NCBI GenBank assembly: GCA_013791935.1
Contig: VMSV01000144.1
Span: forward strand, 1 to 39,614
Origin: Desulfobacteraceae bacterium
GTDB lineage: Bacteria > Desulfobacterota > Desulfobacteria > Desulfobacterales > UBA5616
DNA: 39,614 bases
Direction of reading: 5' to 3'
Shown: positions 1 through 8,130 of the stretch, piece by piece
Layout: each line of letters starts with the position of its first letter
Numbering within the stretch: the first letter of the stretch is position 1
The notes under the pieces: generated by a model
Database searches by the model: none
Seen by the model: only the letters and a program-made list of their open reading frames with translations
Told to the model about the DNA's origin: nothing
Program-made: the position numbers and the translations under genes

Positions 1-774
1 CGGCTGCTCGTTGCGCAGCCGCATGAGGGTCATCTTGTCGATGATCTGGGTGTGCTTCATGTTGTTTTCTTTGGCGGTTCTGATCACTTCCTTCAACTCC
101 TCATGCAGCTCGCTATCCAATTTTTCAATCTGAATGAAGCCGGAGCCCTGGAGGGCGATGCCGGTGTTGAATAGGCAGGTTTCGATTTTCTGGCCCACCC
201 CGGTCTGGGTTCGATAGTACAGGGCCGTTACTGCGGACATAGCATTGAGCATGGCGGTTCCCACATCGATAAAGGCTGCCCCTCCAGGTCCTCTGGGGTT
301 TCCCTGCTCGTCGGCGATTCCTGCCATGATGCCGGAAGCCGCGTGGGCAATGATATCAAATCCTTTCATGTACTGATAGGGCCCGCTTTCCCCGAATGCC
401 GTGCTGGAAACGAAGATGATTTTCTCGTTGATTCCGGCAAATGTCTAGTAATCAATCCCCAGTTTCTTGGCCACTCCCGGGCCGTAATTTTGAATGACGA
501 TGTCTGCTTTTTTTACCAGGTCATAGATAATTTTTTTGCCCTCTTCATGCTTTAAATCCAGACAAAGACTTTTTTTGCCCCGGTTCAAGGTGAGGGACAT
601 GCGGGTGTTGCCCATGTACCGCTGGGCATTGCCCATGCGTCTTTCTTCTGCGCCCTCGGGTGGTTCCACCTTGATCACCTCGGCGCCCATGTCTGCCAGA
701 AACTGACCGGCGTAGGGCCCTGCGATCCAGTGGGTAAAATCCAATACCAAAATTCCATCTAACAGTGATTTCAT
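1..774 (-). pseudogene. Class III (CaiB/BaiF) CoA-transferase with in-frame amber codon, 3' end beyond window
   Basis: The start at 774 follows a good GAGGAGA ribosome binding site. The N-terminus (SLLDGILVLDFTHWIAGPYA, then GQFLADMGAEVIKVEPP and LNRGKKSLCLDL) is typical of formyl-CoA/carnitine CoA-transferases. At codon 110 the frame meets TAG (plus strand 445-447), exactly where the family has GLDYETL-like sequence: here GIDY-TAG-TFAGINEKIIF. The same frame then stays open to base 1 and keeps family sequence (FGESGPYQYMKGFDIIAHAA, FIDVGTAM with the likely catalytic Asp, and GVGQKIE). It is therefore one gene with a GAG-to-TAG-like change, not a frameshift. It may be a fresh nonsense mutation, a sequencing error or, less likely, amber readthrough. 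Two intact paralogues lie at 20618-23014. Substrate unknown. Confidence 0.85.
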
Positions 775-1221
775 TTAGGGGGTCTCCTCTTGATTAATAT
801 TGAATGGCGAATTTTATTTGAATATCATTCTAAAAAAGGTGTTCTGTTTTGTCAATGGTTCTTAATTGCGAATAAAAAAAAAGATGGTTCCTGAAAGGCG
901 ATCATAACAAAAAATATTATAATAACAATAATAAATGCATATAAACAAAAATTACAGCAAGGTAAAAATGACTTACGAGTTAAGGCAAGAAAACCCTTTT
1001 TATTCTTCTGGTAATTTAAAACAAGAAACGATTGCTTATGACTTGGCTTTTTGTTTGGCATGGATATTTCCAAGGCGCTTATCGAAATATGCTTTTAAAG
1101 CGGCATCATTCTTGACAAGCAACATCTGTTATGCAACACATGTGACATAACTGGTTTGCATATTTGTTGTGAAGCCGGGAAAGCTTATAATGAGGTTTTC
1201 CATGATTCGAAAGGGATTGCC
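775..1221. other. AT-rich divergent intergenic region
   Basis: This 447-base stretch separates the leftward CoA-transferase from the rightward TetR gene and is clearly more AT-rich than its surroundings. Short open frames exist on both strands (935-1150 plus, 852-1073 minus), but they show no recognisable family and no convincing ribosome binding site. I read the region as promoter DNA for both flanking genes, with the inverted repeat at 1128-1151 as the best regulatory candidate. Confidence 0.5.
1128..1151. promoter_or_regulatory. Candidate TetR-type operator
   Basis: The arms GTTATG (1128-1133) and CATAAC (1146-1151) form a perfect inverted repeat with a 12-base spacer. The spacer holds the self-complementary octamer CACATGTG (1137-1144), though its centre is offset by one base. 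It lies about 70 bases before the proposed TetR start, where autoregulatory operators of this family are usually found. A TTGACA hexamer lies just upstream at about 1112. Confidence 0.4.
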
Positions 1222-1818
1222 GTGCCGCCACAAGCCAATTTCACCAAAAAGCGTGTTCTTGAACAAGCCTTTGAAATTGTACGAAAAGAAGGGGCCGAAG
1301 CCTTGAGTGCGCGAAAGATTGCCCAGCAACTGGAATGCTCCACACGACCGGTTTATTCTGCATTTCGTTCCATGCAGGAGTTACAGGGTGCCGTCATTCA
1401 AAAGGCAAGGGTCTATGCCATCTCCTATTTTTTACACCCTGGCCATGAGGGTGATTCTCTTTTTTTACAATTGGGGTTGCGGTATCTTTGCTTCTCCCAA
1501 GAAGAAAAGGCTTTATTTGATCTGCTCTTCATCAAAGGAAAAATGGGTAATACATTTGAAAAAATGGGGCAGCCCTTTGAGCCGCTGCTGAGTCGTATGA
1601 AGCTGGATCCGGGACTGGCCGAATTAAGCGAAGCCGGTTTGAAGAGACTTGGGGTGAACATGTGGATCTTCACCCATGGATTGATCGTTTTGATGTATAC
1701 AGACCCGCCGGAAGATCCTGAGGAATATGTTCTACACTACCTGAGCCAGATGGGGAAAACGTTGATCGAATGGGAAAAGAACCAGGCCCGTTTCCATCTC
1801 CCTGCGGCAACTCCATAA
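1222..1818 (+). CDS. TetR/AcrR family transcriptional regulator
   Basis: The N-terminal helix-turn-helix reads TKKRVLEQAFEIVRKEGAEA, then LSARKIAQQLECSTRPVYSA, the typical TetR DNA-binding fold. The C-terminal two thirds is a helical ligand/dimer domain without an identifiable ligand signature. The same frame has an ATG at 1156, but those extra 22 residues do not resemble the family. The GTG at 1222, preceded by AAAGGG, puts the first helix at the usual place, so I prefer it (198 residues). It is followed after 12 bases by the membrane acyltransferase, very probably co-transcribed, and may control it and/or the divergent CoA-transferase. Confidence 0.8.
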   Translation: MPPQANFTKKRVLEQAFEIVRKEGAEALSARKIAQQLECSTRPVYSAFRSMQELQGAVIQKARVYAISYFLHPGHEGDSLFLQLGLRYLCFSQEEKALFDLLFIKGKMGNTFEKMGQPFEPLLSRMKLDPGLAELSEAGLKRLGVNMWIFTHGLIVLMYTDPPEDPEEYVLHYLSQMGKTLIEWEKNQARFHLPAATP

Positions 1819-1830
1819 AGGAAGATAACC

Positions 1831-3090
1831 ATGAATCAATTAAACCCTGCGCCTTTGTCTCATCTGCCCTTTTTAGACAACCTGCGTTCATGGATGGTGG
1901 TGATGGTACTGATCTTTCATAGCGGCGCAAGTTACGGGTCCGGGGTAAAATTCTGGCCCTTTCACGAGGCCAACCCATCTAAGTTCATTGATCTTTTTAT
2001 GATGATAGGGGATGTGTTTATGATGGCCATCCTTTTTTTTATTGCCGGATATTTCGCCATTCCATCTTGGCAAAAACGCGGAAGTCAAGGCTTCATAAAA
2101 GAGAAAGTCAGAAGGTTGATGATCCCGTGGCTCGTTGTGATTACCCTTGTCCTGCCTTTTCTTGATTACATCCATTACCATTTCCAAGAAGGGGTAAACG
2201 GCCATCCGGTAATAAGCTATGGGTGGTACTGGATGCTCAGTATGAAAAACATGGCCGAATTTCATTTCGGTTGGATGGAGATGTCCACCTACCTGAATAT
2301 GACCGAACATTTTTACCAGCGATACATGTGGTTTGTCTCTTTGCTGTTTTTGTTTTTTGTGGTTTCTGCCGGTATTTTTGAAATCAAGAAGAGGCGGCGA
2401 TCCAGTGTTGTTTGCGACATGCCGGATAAAATCTCCGCTTATTATGGCCTGGCAAAGGCAGGCCTGCTCACGATTGTGCTTTTTGCCGTGATCCGGTTTT
2501 TCATCTATCCTGAATTTATGGGCATGGGCTGGTTTTCCTTGGGAAATATCCTTCAATTTCAATTTGGTAAGCTTGTTATTTATGCGGTCTATTTTGGTTT
2601 GGGTTGCCATGCTTTTTCCGGAAAATGGTTTGAAGGAAGGTCCGATTTTGGAAAGCTCTGGCTGTGGGGACTGGTTTGCTTCCTGCTCTTTGTGGCCAAT
2701 ATGGTTGTCATGATGCCCTTGAGCCGTGCCGAGGCGCCCCACTTGGGGCTAAAGATTGCCTTTGTTGTTCTCTATCCATTGTGGGTCCTCTCCTTTTTAG
2801 GGGTTTTCACGGCCCTTGCTTCAAAGTATTGGAACCGGTCCACACCCTTTAACCGTGAACTTGCCGCCAATTCCTATGACATGTATCTGGTTCACTATGT
2901 CTTTCCCATGACGGTGCCCTTGCTGTTAAGCCAATGGACAGGAGGGCCGGTTTTCATTAAATTCGGAATCGTGGCATTGACCACAGTGGGATTGAGTTGC
3001 GGGATCAGTCGTTACCTCATCCGGCCATTCCCTTTTACCGTTGTTTTCACGCTTGTGGTTGTGTCTATCCTATTGGGGGTTCTATCCTGA
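1831..3090 (+). CDS. Acyltransferase 3 family integral membrane protein (OpgC-like)
   Basis: The start follows AAAGGAAG. The opening segment PFLDNLRSWMVVMVLIFHSG has the LD-x-LR-x(n)-H pattern of acyltransferase-3 proteins, in which this His is important for transferring acyl groups to periplasmic or membrane glycans and lipids. About ten hydrophobic segments follow. RRLMIPWLVV after the second segment and AANSYDMYLVHYVF near the C-terminus (about residues 348-361) are also typical. At 419 residues it has normal family length. It is cotranscribed with the TetR gene. An 8-base perfect inverted repeat (GTTCTATC/GATAGAAC, 3079-3096) spans the stop codon but lacks a T-run, so I do not call it a terminator. 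The acceptor is unknown; OpgC-like glucan succinylation is only one possibility. Confidence 0.82.
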   Translation: MNQLNPAPLSHLPFLDNLRSWMVVMVLIFHSGASYGSGVKFWPFHEANPSKFIDLFMMIGDVFMMAILFFIAGYFAIPSWQKRGSQGFIKEKVRRLMIPWLVVITLVLPFLDYIHYHFQEGVNGHPVISYGWYWMLSMKNMAEFHFGWMEMSTYLNMTEHFYQRYMWFVSLLFLFFVVSAGIFEIKKRRRSSVVCDMPDKISAYYGLAKAGLLTIVLFAVIRFFIYPEFMGMGWFSLGNILQFQFGKLVIYAVYFGLGCHAFSGKWFEGRSDFGKLWLWGLVCFLLFVANMVVMMPLSRAEAPHLGLKIAFVVLYPLWVLSFLGVFTALASKYWNRSTPFNRELAANSYDMYLVHYVFPMTVPLLLSQWTGGPVFIKFGIVALTTVGLSCGISRYLIRPFPFTVVFTLVVVSILLGVLS

Positions 3091-3514
3091 TAGAACGGAT
3101 ACAGGCAACCAATCCGAAGCGCTTTGGGTCTAACCATTCTTGATGGTCTTGGGTCGACTTGTCGATCCGTCTCCAGCCCCATGGTTCCCCTTAAAAAACA
3201 AAATGTCTGGACCCTGAATGGGGATTCGATTGATGTTGACATTTGCCTGGATTGTTTGTACTACCCACGGGATTTCAATAGATCATAAACATATAATAAT
3301 ATAATGATATGCATGAAAAAGGCTTCCCGGCAGGTATAGATCCCGGCAGCTCTTCAATGTTCAAAAAAACGAAACGTCCAAATTAAGCAAATCCATCCCT
3401 CTCAAGGCCGGTATTCCCAACCCACCGGTATTCCGGCGAAGAACCTGATACAGGCTTTGAGAAATCCTTTTAATCTTTTTTAGCGAGGTTCAGAACAGGT
3501 AAAGGAAATCAACG
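3091..3514. other. Intergenic region upstream of the GPH symporter
   Basis: No gene was recognised in these 424 bases. They hold a promoter candidate (TTGACA at 3236-3241, 17-base spacer, TACTAC at 3259-3264), an AT-rich tract with TATAAT-like hexamers (about 3288-3312), and a long leader before the symporter start. Confidence 0.45.
3236..3264 (+). promoter_or_regulatory. Candidate sigma-70 promoter for the symporter/aldolase unit
   Basis: A perfect -35 TTGACA is followed by a 17-base spacer and a weak -10 TACTAC (3 of 6 matches). It lies about 250 bases before the symporter start, leaving a long leader. The AT-rich tract nearer the gene could hold another promoter. Confidence 0.35.
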
Positions 3515-5020
3515 ATGCTCCCAGGAACACAAACACAGGATGTCAGTCGCAGTAAAATCTATATTTTCGGGTCCATGGGCTTGCCCCTGGCCATGATCAG
3601 CTATCCGTTAAGCATCTGGCTGCCCCGGTTATATGCCTCGGATGTGGGCTTGTCCCTGGCTCTCATCGGAACGGTCATCAGTTTGGCGGCCATTGTGGAT
3701 GCCATAACAGACCCCCTCATGGGGTTTGTCAGTGACCGGTTCCGGACCCGGTGGGGGAGGCGAAAACCCTGGATTCTGATGGGAACCCCCGTGTTTTGCG
3801 TGTCGGTCTGGATGCTGTTGAACCCCACATCGGGCAACACCGTTTTTTATCTGGCCCTGTGGTTCATCCTGCTGAGGATCGGAACCACCCTGTTCAATCT
3901 CCCCTATGCGGCATGGAGCGCAGAACTGTCCGCAAATTATCACACCCGAACCATCATCCAGTCCGCCCGGGAAAAATACATCATGGTGGGGTTGATCGGA
4001 GGGGCCTCCATTCCCCTGTTGGTGGAATGGATCGCCGAGGTGAAACTGGAGCCGGGATTCATCAAGGAAAAATTCGAATGGCTGGGATATGTCAGCCAGG
4101 GGGTTCTCAATGGGTTCAGTCAGGTGTTTTCCGCAATTGCCAACGCGTCGGACATCAAGGACGCCCGTCCGTCAACCATCCTGTCCTATTACAGCTTCGG
4201 CATTCTGATTTTAATGCCTTTGTGCACCCTGTTGATTTTAACCATGGTACCGGAAGTCCGGGCTCTTCCGGCAAAATTCCAGGTTCACTGGTTTAAAGCC
4301 ATCACCCTGTTGTTTAAAAACAAACTGTTTGTCCGGATTATCGTCATTGAGGTCTTGATCGTCAGCGGCGAGCATTTTCGAAACATCCTCTCCCTGTTCT
4401 TCATGCAGGACTACATCGGGGTGCGCTTTGCCGGTGAGATGTATGTGGTCTATTTCGCCGTTGGATTAGTGGCCATCCCCTTTTGGGATTACCTGGCCAG
4501 GACCTTCGGCAAGCATATTTCCCTGTCCGGGGCCATGATCCTGGTTTCCATTATCAGTATGTGGATCTTTTTTCTGGATTTCGGCTCCGTGGGGTATTTT
4601 TACATTCTCTTCGCCCTCAAGGGTTTCTGCTTCGGGGCCTTTGCCTACCTGCCCCGGGCCATGATCGCGGATGTGGTGGACCTGGACACGATTCGTTCCG
4701 GGGATGCTCGGCCCGCCACCTATTTTGCGGTGATGGGACTGATGACAAAGATCGGGAATTCCTTTGGCGGGCTGTCCCTGCCGATTCTGGCCTGGGTGGG
4801 CTATGAAGCCACACGAAACCCGGTGGTTCCCAATACGCCTTCTGAAATTCTGTGGCTGGGCGTGTTGTACTCCATTGTCCCCACGTGTCTTTTCATCGTG
4901 GCCCTTTACCTTTCCTGGACCTGGCCGTTGACCAGCCAGAGACATGCACGGCTGCAAATCCTGCTTGAAAAGAAAAACGCAAGGCTGAGGGCAAGAGCCT
5001 TGGCTGAGCAAGGCGCATAA
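3515..5020 (+). CDS. GPH-family (MelB-like) MFS sugar:cation symporter
   Basis: The 501-residue protein has about twelve membrane segments. The decisive signature is DAITDPLMGFVSDRFRTRWG followed by RRKPWIL. This is the paired-Asp helix 2/loop 2-3 motif of the glycoside-pentoside-hexuronide:cation symporter family, which imports sugars, glycosides or sugar acids with Na+ or H+. A second family-like stretch (FGAFAYLPRAMIADVVD) occurs in the second half with its characteristic acidic pair. The C-terminus is a basic cytoplasmic tail. The next gene on the strand encodes a DapA/NanA-type enzyme, so a sugar-acid substrate processed by an aldolase is a reasonable inference, but the substrate cannot be read from sequence. 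Confidence 0.85.
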   Translation: MLPGTQTQDVSRSKIYIFGSMGLPLAMISYPLSIWLPRLYASDVGLSLALIGTVISLAAIVDAITDPLMGFVSDRFRTRWGRRKPWILMGTPVFCVSVWMLLNPTSGNTVFYLALWFILLRIGTTLFNLPYAAWSAELSANYHTRTIIQSAREKYIMVGLIGGASIPLLVEWIAEVKLEPGFIKEKFEWLGYVSQGVLNGFSQVFSAIANASDIKDARPSTILSYYSFGILILMPLCTLLILTMVPEVRALPAKFQVHWFKAITLLFKNKLFVRIIVIEVLIVSGEHFRNILSLFFMQDYIGVRFAGEMYVVYFAVGLVAIPFWDYLARTFGKHISLSGAMILVSIISMWIFFLDFGSVGYFYILFALKGFCFGAFAYLPRAMIADVVDLDTIRSGDARPATYFAVMGLMTKIGNSFGGLSLPILAWVGYEATRNPVVPNTPSEILWLGVLYSIVPTCLFIVALYLSWTWPLTSQRHARLQILLEKKNARLRARALAEQGA

Positions 5021-5080
5021 CAAAACACATTCATGGAGGATGCCTGTGACAGGGATTTTTTATTCCGGAACGTTAAAATA

Positions 5081-5108
5081 TTGAGAATAAGGGATTCGCC
5101 AGTATGAA
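5081..5108 (+). promoter_or_regulatory. Candidate internal promoter before the DapA-family gene
   Basis: TTGAGA (5081-5086), a 16-base spacer and TATGAA (5103-5108) lie about 55 bases upstream of the start in the 142-base gap after the symporter. A weak CCTG/CAGG hairpin followed by six Ts (5043-5061) precedes it and could partly uncouple the two genes. Confidence 0.3.
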
Positions 5109-5162
5109 TGTCTAAATGGCAGAACAACGAAAAGAGCTTAAAAACAACAGGAGTACCAACAA

Positions 5163-6245
5163 ATGACCGAAAAAATAAAATCAAGTGCCCAGAAGGAATG
5201 GGCGTTGGAACATTACAAGGGGATTGAGAACCTGTTCATGCCCTCTTTTTCTCCGGATTTTGAAACCCTGGATGAAGAGGGGATCCGTCATGACGTGAGA
5301 AACAGCATTCGGAACAAGTTTTTTTCCATGCTCATCACCCCCATCGGCATGCGCAGCGACGAAGAAAACAGGCGGTTTGCCAAAATCATATGCGAAGAAG
5401 CCGGGGATAAGATTCTCAAAGGCATGATGGTGACCCAAAAAGACCTGGCGGCAGACTTGGAAATCATGTCTTATGCAAAGGAAATCGGTGCCACCCATTT
5501 GTTCATGAGTCCTGCCCCCAGCCTGCGGAAGGCCAAGACCGAGGAAGAAGTTTACCAGGTGTATCTGGAGCGCATTACAGCCACGGAACTTCCCGTGGTC
5601 CTATACGGGAGCTTCAGCACCCTAAGCAAAAGCATTGTGCCGGTCCGTATCTTTGACAGACTGGCGGACCTGCCCAATGTGGTGGCCATCAAACTCACCC
5701 AGCCCATGAACATGGCGGCGGCTTTTTATGTTTGTGAAAAATTGTCGGATCGGCTCTTGGTGGGGCCGGTGAATCTGGATTTTGTGCCTGTGCTGGCCAA
5801 GCATTACCCGGTCCAGTGGTCCGGTCAATGGAATGTGGAGGCGGTTCAGACCCCGGAAAAACCCTATGCCTATGATCTGTTAAAAGCCCTCAATGAAAAG
5901 CGTATTGAGGATGCCATGGAAATTTACAAATCCCTTGAACCGGCTTTAAGCGCCTTTTTTGAGCTCCAGGCACCGCTCATCCTAAACGGGGGCCATCCCT
6001 GGTCACACATGAAGTATTTTCAATGGTGCGGCGGCGGCAACGGCGGCCTGTTAAGGGACACCCATGCGCCCGTGGAACAGGTGCCCATTCTGGATGAGGC
6101 TGCACGCAAGCTCATCAAAGAGACCTATCTGAAAGTGGGGATTACCCCGGTGGATGCCCCGGATGAGGAATTCATGGTGGGAAAAGCCGCATATGCAAGG
6201 GGCGCACGGGCCAAGGAGATGTCTGAAACCCCGGCTTATAAATAA
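5163..6245 (+). CDS. Dihydrodipicolinate synthase/N-acetylneuraminate lyase family protein
   Basis: This is a class I aldolase-type TIM barrel of 360 residues, about 60 longer than DapA, with extra residues mainly at the C-terminus. Tyr148 (PVVLYGS) and Lys177 (NVVAIKLTQ) fall at nearly the spacing of the catalytic Tyr133 and Schiff-base Lys161 of E. coli DapA. The family uses this lysine to form an imine with pyruvate or a 2-oxo acid and cleave or condense it. The start follows AGGAG. It lies downstream of the GPH symporter, so it may split or dehydrate a 2-keto-3-deoxy sugar acid. The usual DapA GTTGE motif is not evident, so lysine biosynthesis is unlikely. Confidence 0.8.
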   Translation: MTEKIKSSAQKEWALEHYKGIENLFMPSFSPDFETLDEEGIRHDVRNSIRNKFFSMLITPIGMRSDEENRRFAKIICEEAGDKILKGMMVTQKDLAADLEIMSYAKEIGATHLFMSPAPSLRKAKTEEEVYQVYLERITATELPVVLYGSFSTLSKSIVPVRIFDRLADLPNVVAIKLTQPMNMAAAFYVCEKLSDRLLVGPVNLDFVPVLAKHYPVQWSGQWNVEAVQTPEKPYAYDLLKALNEKRIEDAMEIYKSLEPALSAFFELQAPLILNGGHPWSHMKYFQWCGGGNGGLLRDTHAPVEQVPILDEAARKLIKETYLKVGITPVDAPDEEFMVGKAAYARGARAKEMSETPAYK

Positions 6246-6311
6246 AAGCCCTCAGACGCTTGCAGGTTTTTATGTTATCCGGAAAAAGTTAAATCCGGCC
6301 ATGGGGTTTTT

Positions 6312-6348
6312 GGCGCCCCTAAAACAAAAGTATTAAATCGGGGGCGCC
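6312..6348. repeat. Perfect 8-bp GC-rich inverted repeat
   Basis: GGCGCCCC (6312-6319) and GGGGCGCC (6341-6348) are separated by a 21-base AT-rich loop. It lies between the convergent DapA-family gene and the glycerol kinase remnant. There is no T-run after either arm, so it is at best a weak bidirectional terminator or the scar of a lost element. Confidence 0.4.
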
Positions 6349-6353
6349 GATAC

Positions 6354-6545
6354 CTAATCCAGGGTCTGATAGGCGTTGGCTTCCAGGGCGGCCCGGGCCG
6401 CTTCATCTACACGGTCCAAGATCCATTTGATCTTGGGGTCTGAAAAATAGGTGGCGATGGGAAGTCCTGTTTTTCACCGGAACCCGTCCTGGCCAAAGGT
6501 CGCTATCAAGTCTTTGCAGATCTGGTCCGTGCGGGTATGCTGCAG
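6354..6545 (-). pseudogene. glpK: Glycerol kinase fragment (decayed glpK)
   Basis: Reading leftward from about 6545 gives LQHTRTDQICKDL, IATFGQDGFR, a TGA stop (6474-6476), KTGLPIATYFSDPKIKWILD, RVDEAARAALEANAY and a final TAG (6354-6356). This matches the central FGGY-kinase segment of glycerol kinase (WQ-x-RT-x(2)-IC, TGL-x(3)-YFS-x-K-KWIL). Everything before and after that segment is missing. Glycerol kinase makes glycerol-3-phosphate, the substrate of the GlpAB enzyme encoded further up the same strand. The fragment is therefore probably the relic of a glpK that once ended this operon. It is too short for the ORF criteria and cannot be functional. Confidence 0.8.
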
Positions 6546-6662
6546 TCGCAACAGTCCTAAACGGGCTCTGTCCCTGACAGGCAATTCAATGGAACTGCCG
6601 ATACGGATTTTCCCATTGATTCAAATGACTTTTTTATGGGCTTTACAAAATCGGTTTGGGGT

Positions 6663-8087
6663 TCACTTTAAAAGATCCAACACGTCTCCTGCAAACCGGG
6701 CCAACTGAAATGCTCCTTGTTGTTCATGGCCGGCTTCGGTACTAAATCCATCATGTCCCCTGCGAACGATCACGATATTTGCAGACGGGATCATCATGAT
6801 CCATTGCCCTCGAGCCCCATCTGCCGCGTACACCCCTTCGGGCAGCCCCTGTTTGGGGCCGTAGAGCCAGAACTGGGCGCCATACCCCCGTCCGTCCGGA
6901 ACATCCGGCTGATCCGGTCCGGGAGTTGCCACATATCCGGTCCATCCTTCGGGAAGAATCCGCTCGCCGTTCCATACCCCGTCATTTAAATACAGCAAGC
7001 CAAACCTTGCACAATCCCGGGCCGTGCTCCAGGCCTGACCGGACATGAGAAAATCCCCCTTCCAGTCGGTTTCAACGGTGGTCCGGGTCATGCCCAGTTT
7101 CCAGAAGATTTCTTTATAGGGGAATGGATGATAGCGGGCATCATCCGCCAGTACTTCCCGAAGGGCACGAACAGCACAAATGGTGTCCGACCCGGCATAG
7201 AGCCATCGTTTCCCGGGCAGGTACTCAAAACTGCTCCGGAGGGCCTTGTCCGCCGCCGCCGCTCCGCCATAATACATTTCCTGCTGAGGATCACCGGATC
7301 TTTCCGTATACAGCCCGCTGCACATATGGAGCAGATCGTTTAGCGTAATCTCTCCCCGGGGATCGCCATGCTGCCGCCATTCGGAAAGGACGCCTTTTTG
7401 GCGGATATCCAGCAGCCCTTGTTCTACTGCAGCCCCGATGGCCGATACGGCAAAGCTTTTGGCCGCAGAGTTGGTTCGATGGGGCGTGTGCATATCATAG
7501 CCAAGGTCTTTGGCATAACGCTCACCCACGATTTTTCCGTTTTTGAGGATGATCACCCCCCATGTCTTTCCGCCGTAGAGGGCTTCATCAAATGCATTTT
7601 TAACCAGTTGGTCCAGGGCCTCCTGTTGCGCAGCAGGAAGGACTCCCATGGCATCCTTGTCCCCCCGGGGCCAGGGCAAGTCATCGGTGTCGGGGAGGAC
7701 CGTATTTTCGGGAAACCGGGGAAGGTGCTTCACGGCATCCATGGAGGCGCCAATGGGAAGCAACGTTGACCCCAGACCGGACCGCCACGCGGCAATGCGT
7801 GGCGGCATGTCCGAAAGAAAAGTAACCGCTACGGTCTTGTTCTTTTCGTCGATGTCTGCCGGCATTTCCGGAAAGAGTTTTTCCCACAATGGAGAAATCC
7901 CCGCAAACACATCTGCTTCAATTCTTTCCGGTGTATGATTGGCGATAAAAATACCGCTGCAGTAATACAGGGCCTTGTATCCGGCGGCCAAAGCCCGGAC
8001 ATGGCGACGGGTGTTTAGCCCGGGACGTTTAACAGCGGCTTGTGGATTGGGAATCTGATGGGTTTTATCTTTATTATTCTCGGACAT
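6663..8087 (-). CDS. Serine hydrolase of the beta-lactamase/class C esterase family
   Basis: The nucleophile motif SxxK is S207-A-A-K210 in TNSAAKSF. The second catalytic Tyr is Y297 in WLYAGSD. RRGHDG near the C-terminus replaces the KTG/HxG motif, as in esterase-type members. LNDLLHMCSGL is also typical. These enzymes cleave esters, amides or small peptides rather than necessarily beta-lactams. The ATG at 8087 has AAGGAGGT upstream and is preferred over the longer frame from 8129, giving 474 residues. No signal peptide is evident, so it acts in the cytoplasm. It is the last intact gene of the glp operon, 43 bases after the carboxylesterase. A truncated second copy of its C-terminus lies at 16264-16608. 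Confidence 0.85.
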   Translation of the reverse strand: MSENNKDKTHQIPNPQAAVKRPGLNTRRHVRALAAGYKALYYCSGIFIANHTPERIEADVFAGISPLWEKLFPEMPADIDEKNKTVAVTFLSDMPPRIAAWRSGLGSTLLPIGASMDAVKHLPRFPENTVLPDTDDLPWPRGDKDAMGVLPAAQQEALDQLVKNAFDEALYGGKTWGVIILKNGKIVGERYAKDLGYDMHTPHRTNSAAKSFAVSAIGAAVEQGLLDIRQKGVLSEWRQHGDPRGEITLNDLLHMCSGLYTERSGDPQQEMYYGGAAAADKALRSSFEYLPGKRWLYAGSDTICAVRALREVLADDARYHPFPYKEIFWKLGMTRTTVETDWKGDFLMSGQAWSTARDCARFGLLYLNDGVWNGERILPEGWTGYVATPGPDQPDVPDGRGYGAQFWLYGPKQGLPEGVYAADGARGQWIMMIPSANIVIVRRGHDGFSTEAGHEQQGAFQLARFAGDVLDLLK

Positions 8088-8130
8088 GGATACCTCCTTT
8101 TGCAAGATTTCATAAAAGGGCGGACACACT

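Noticed and set aside
852..1073. 73-codon minus-strand frame with a hydrophobic stretch
   Set aside because: It overlaps the previous frame on the other strand and has no supporting signals.
935..1150. 71-codon plus-strand open frame before the TetR gene
   Set aside because: No recognisable family, no ribosome binding site, and it lies in AT-rich promoter DNA.
3079..3096. 8-bp inverted repeat over the acyltransferase stop codon
   Set aside because: No T-run follows and the loop is only 2 bases; probably not a terminator.
5043..5061. CCTG/CAGG hairpin followed by six Ts after the symporter
   Set aside because: A 4-bp stem is too weak to call a terminator with confidence.
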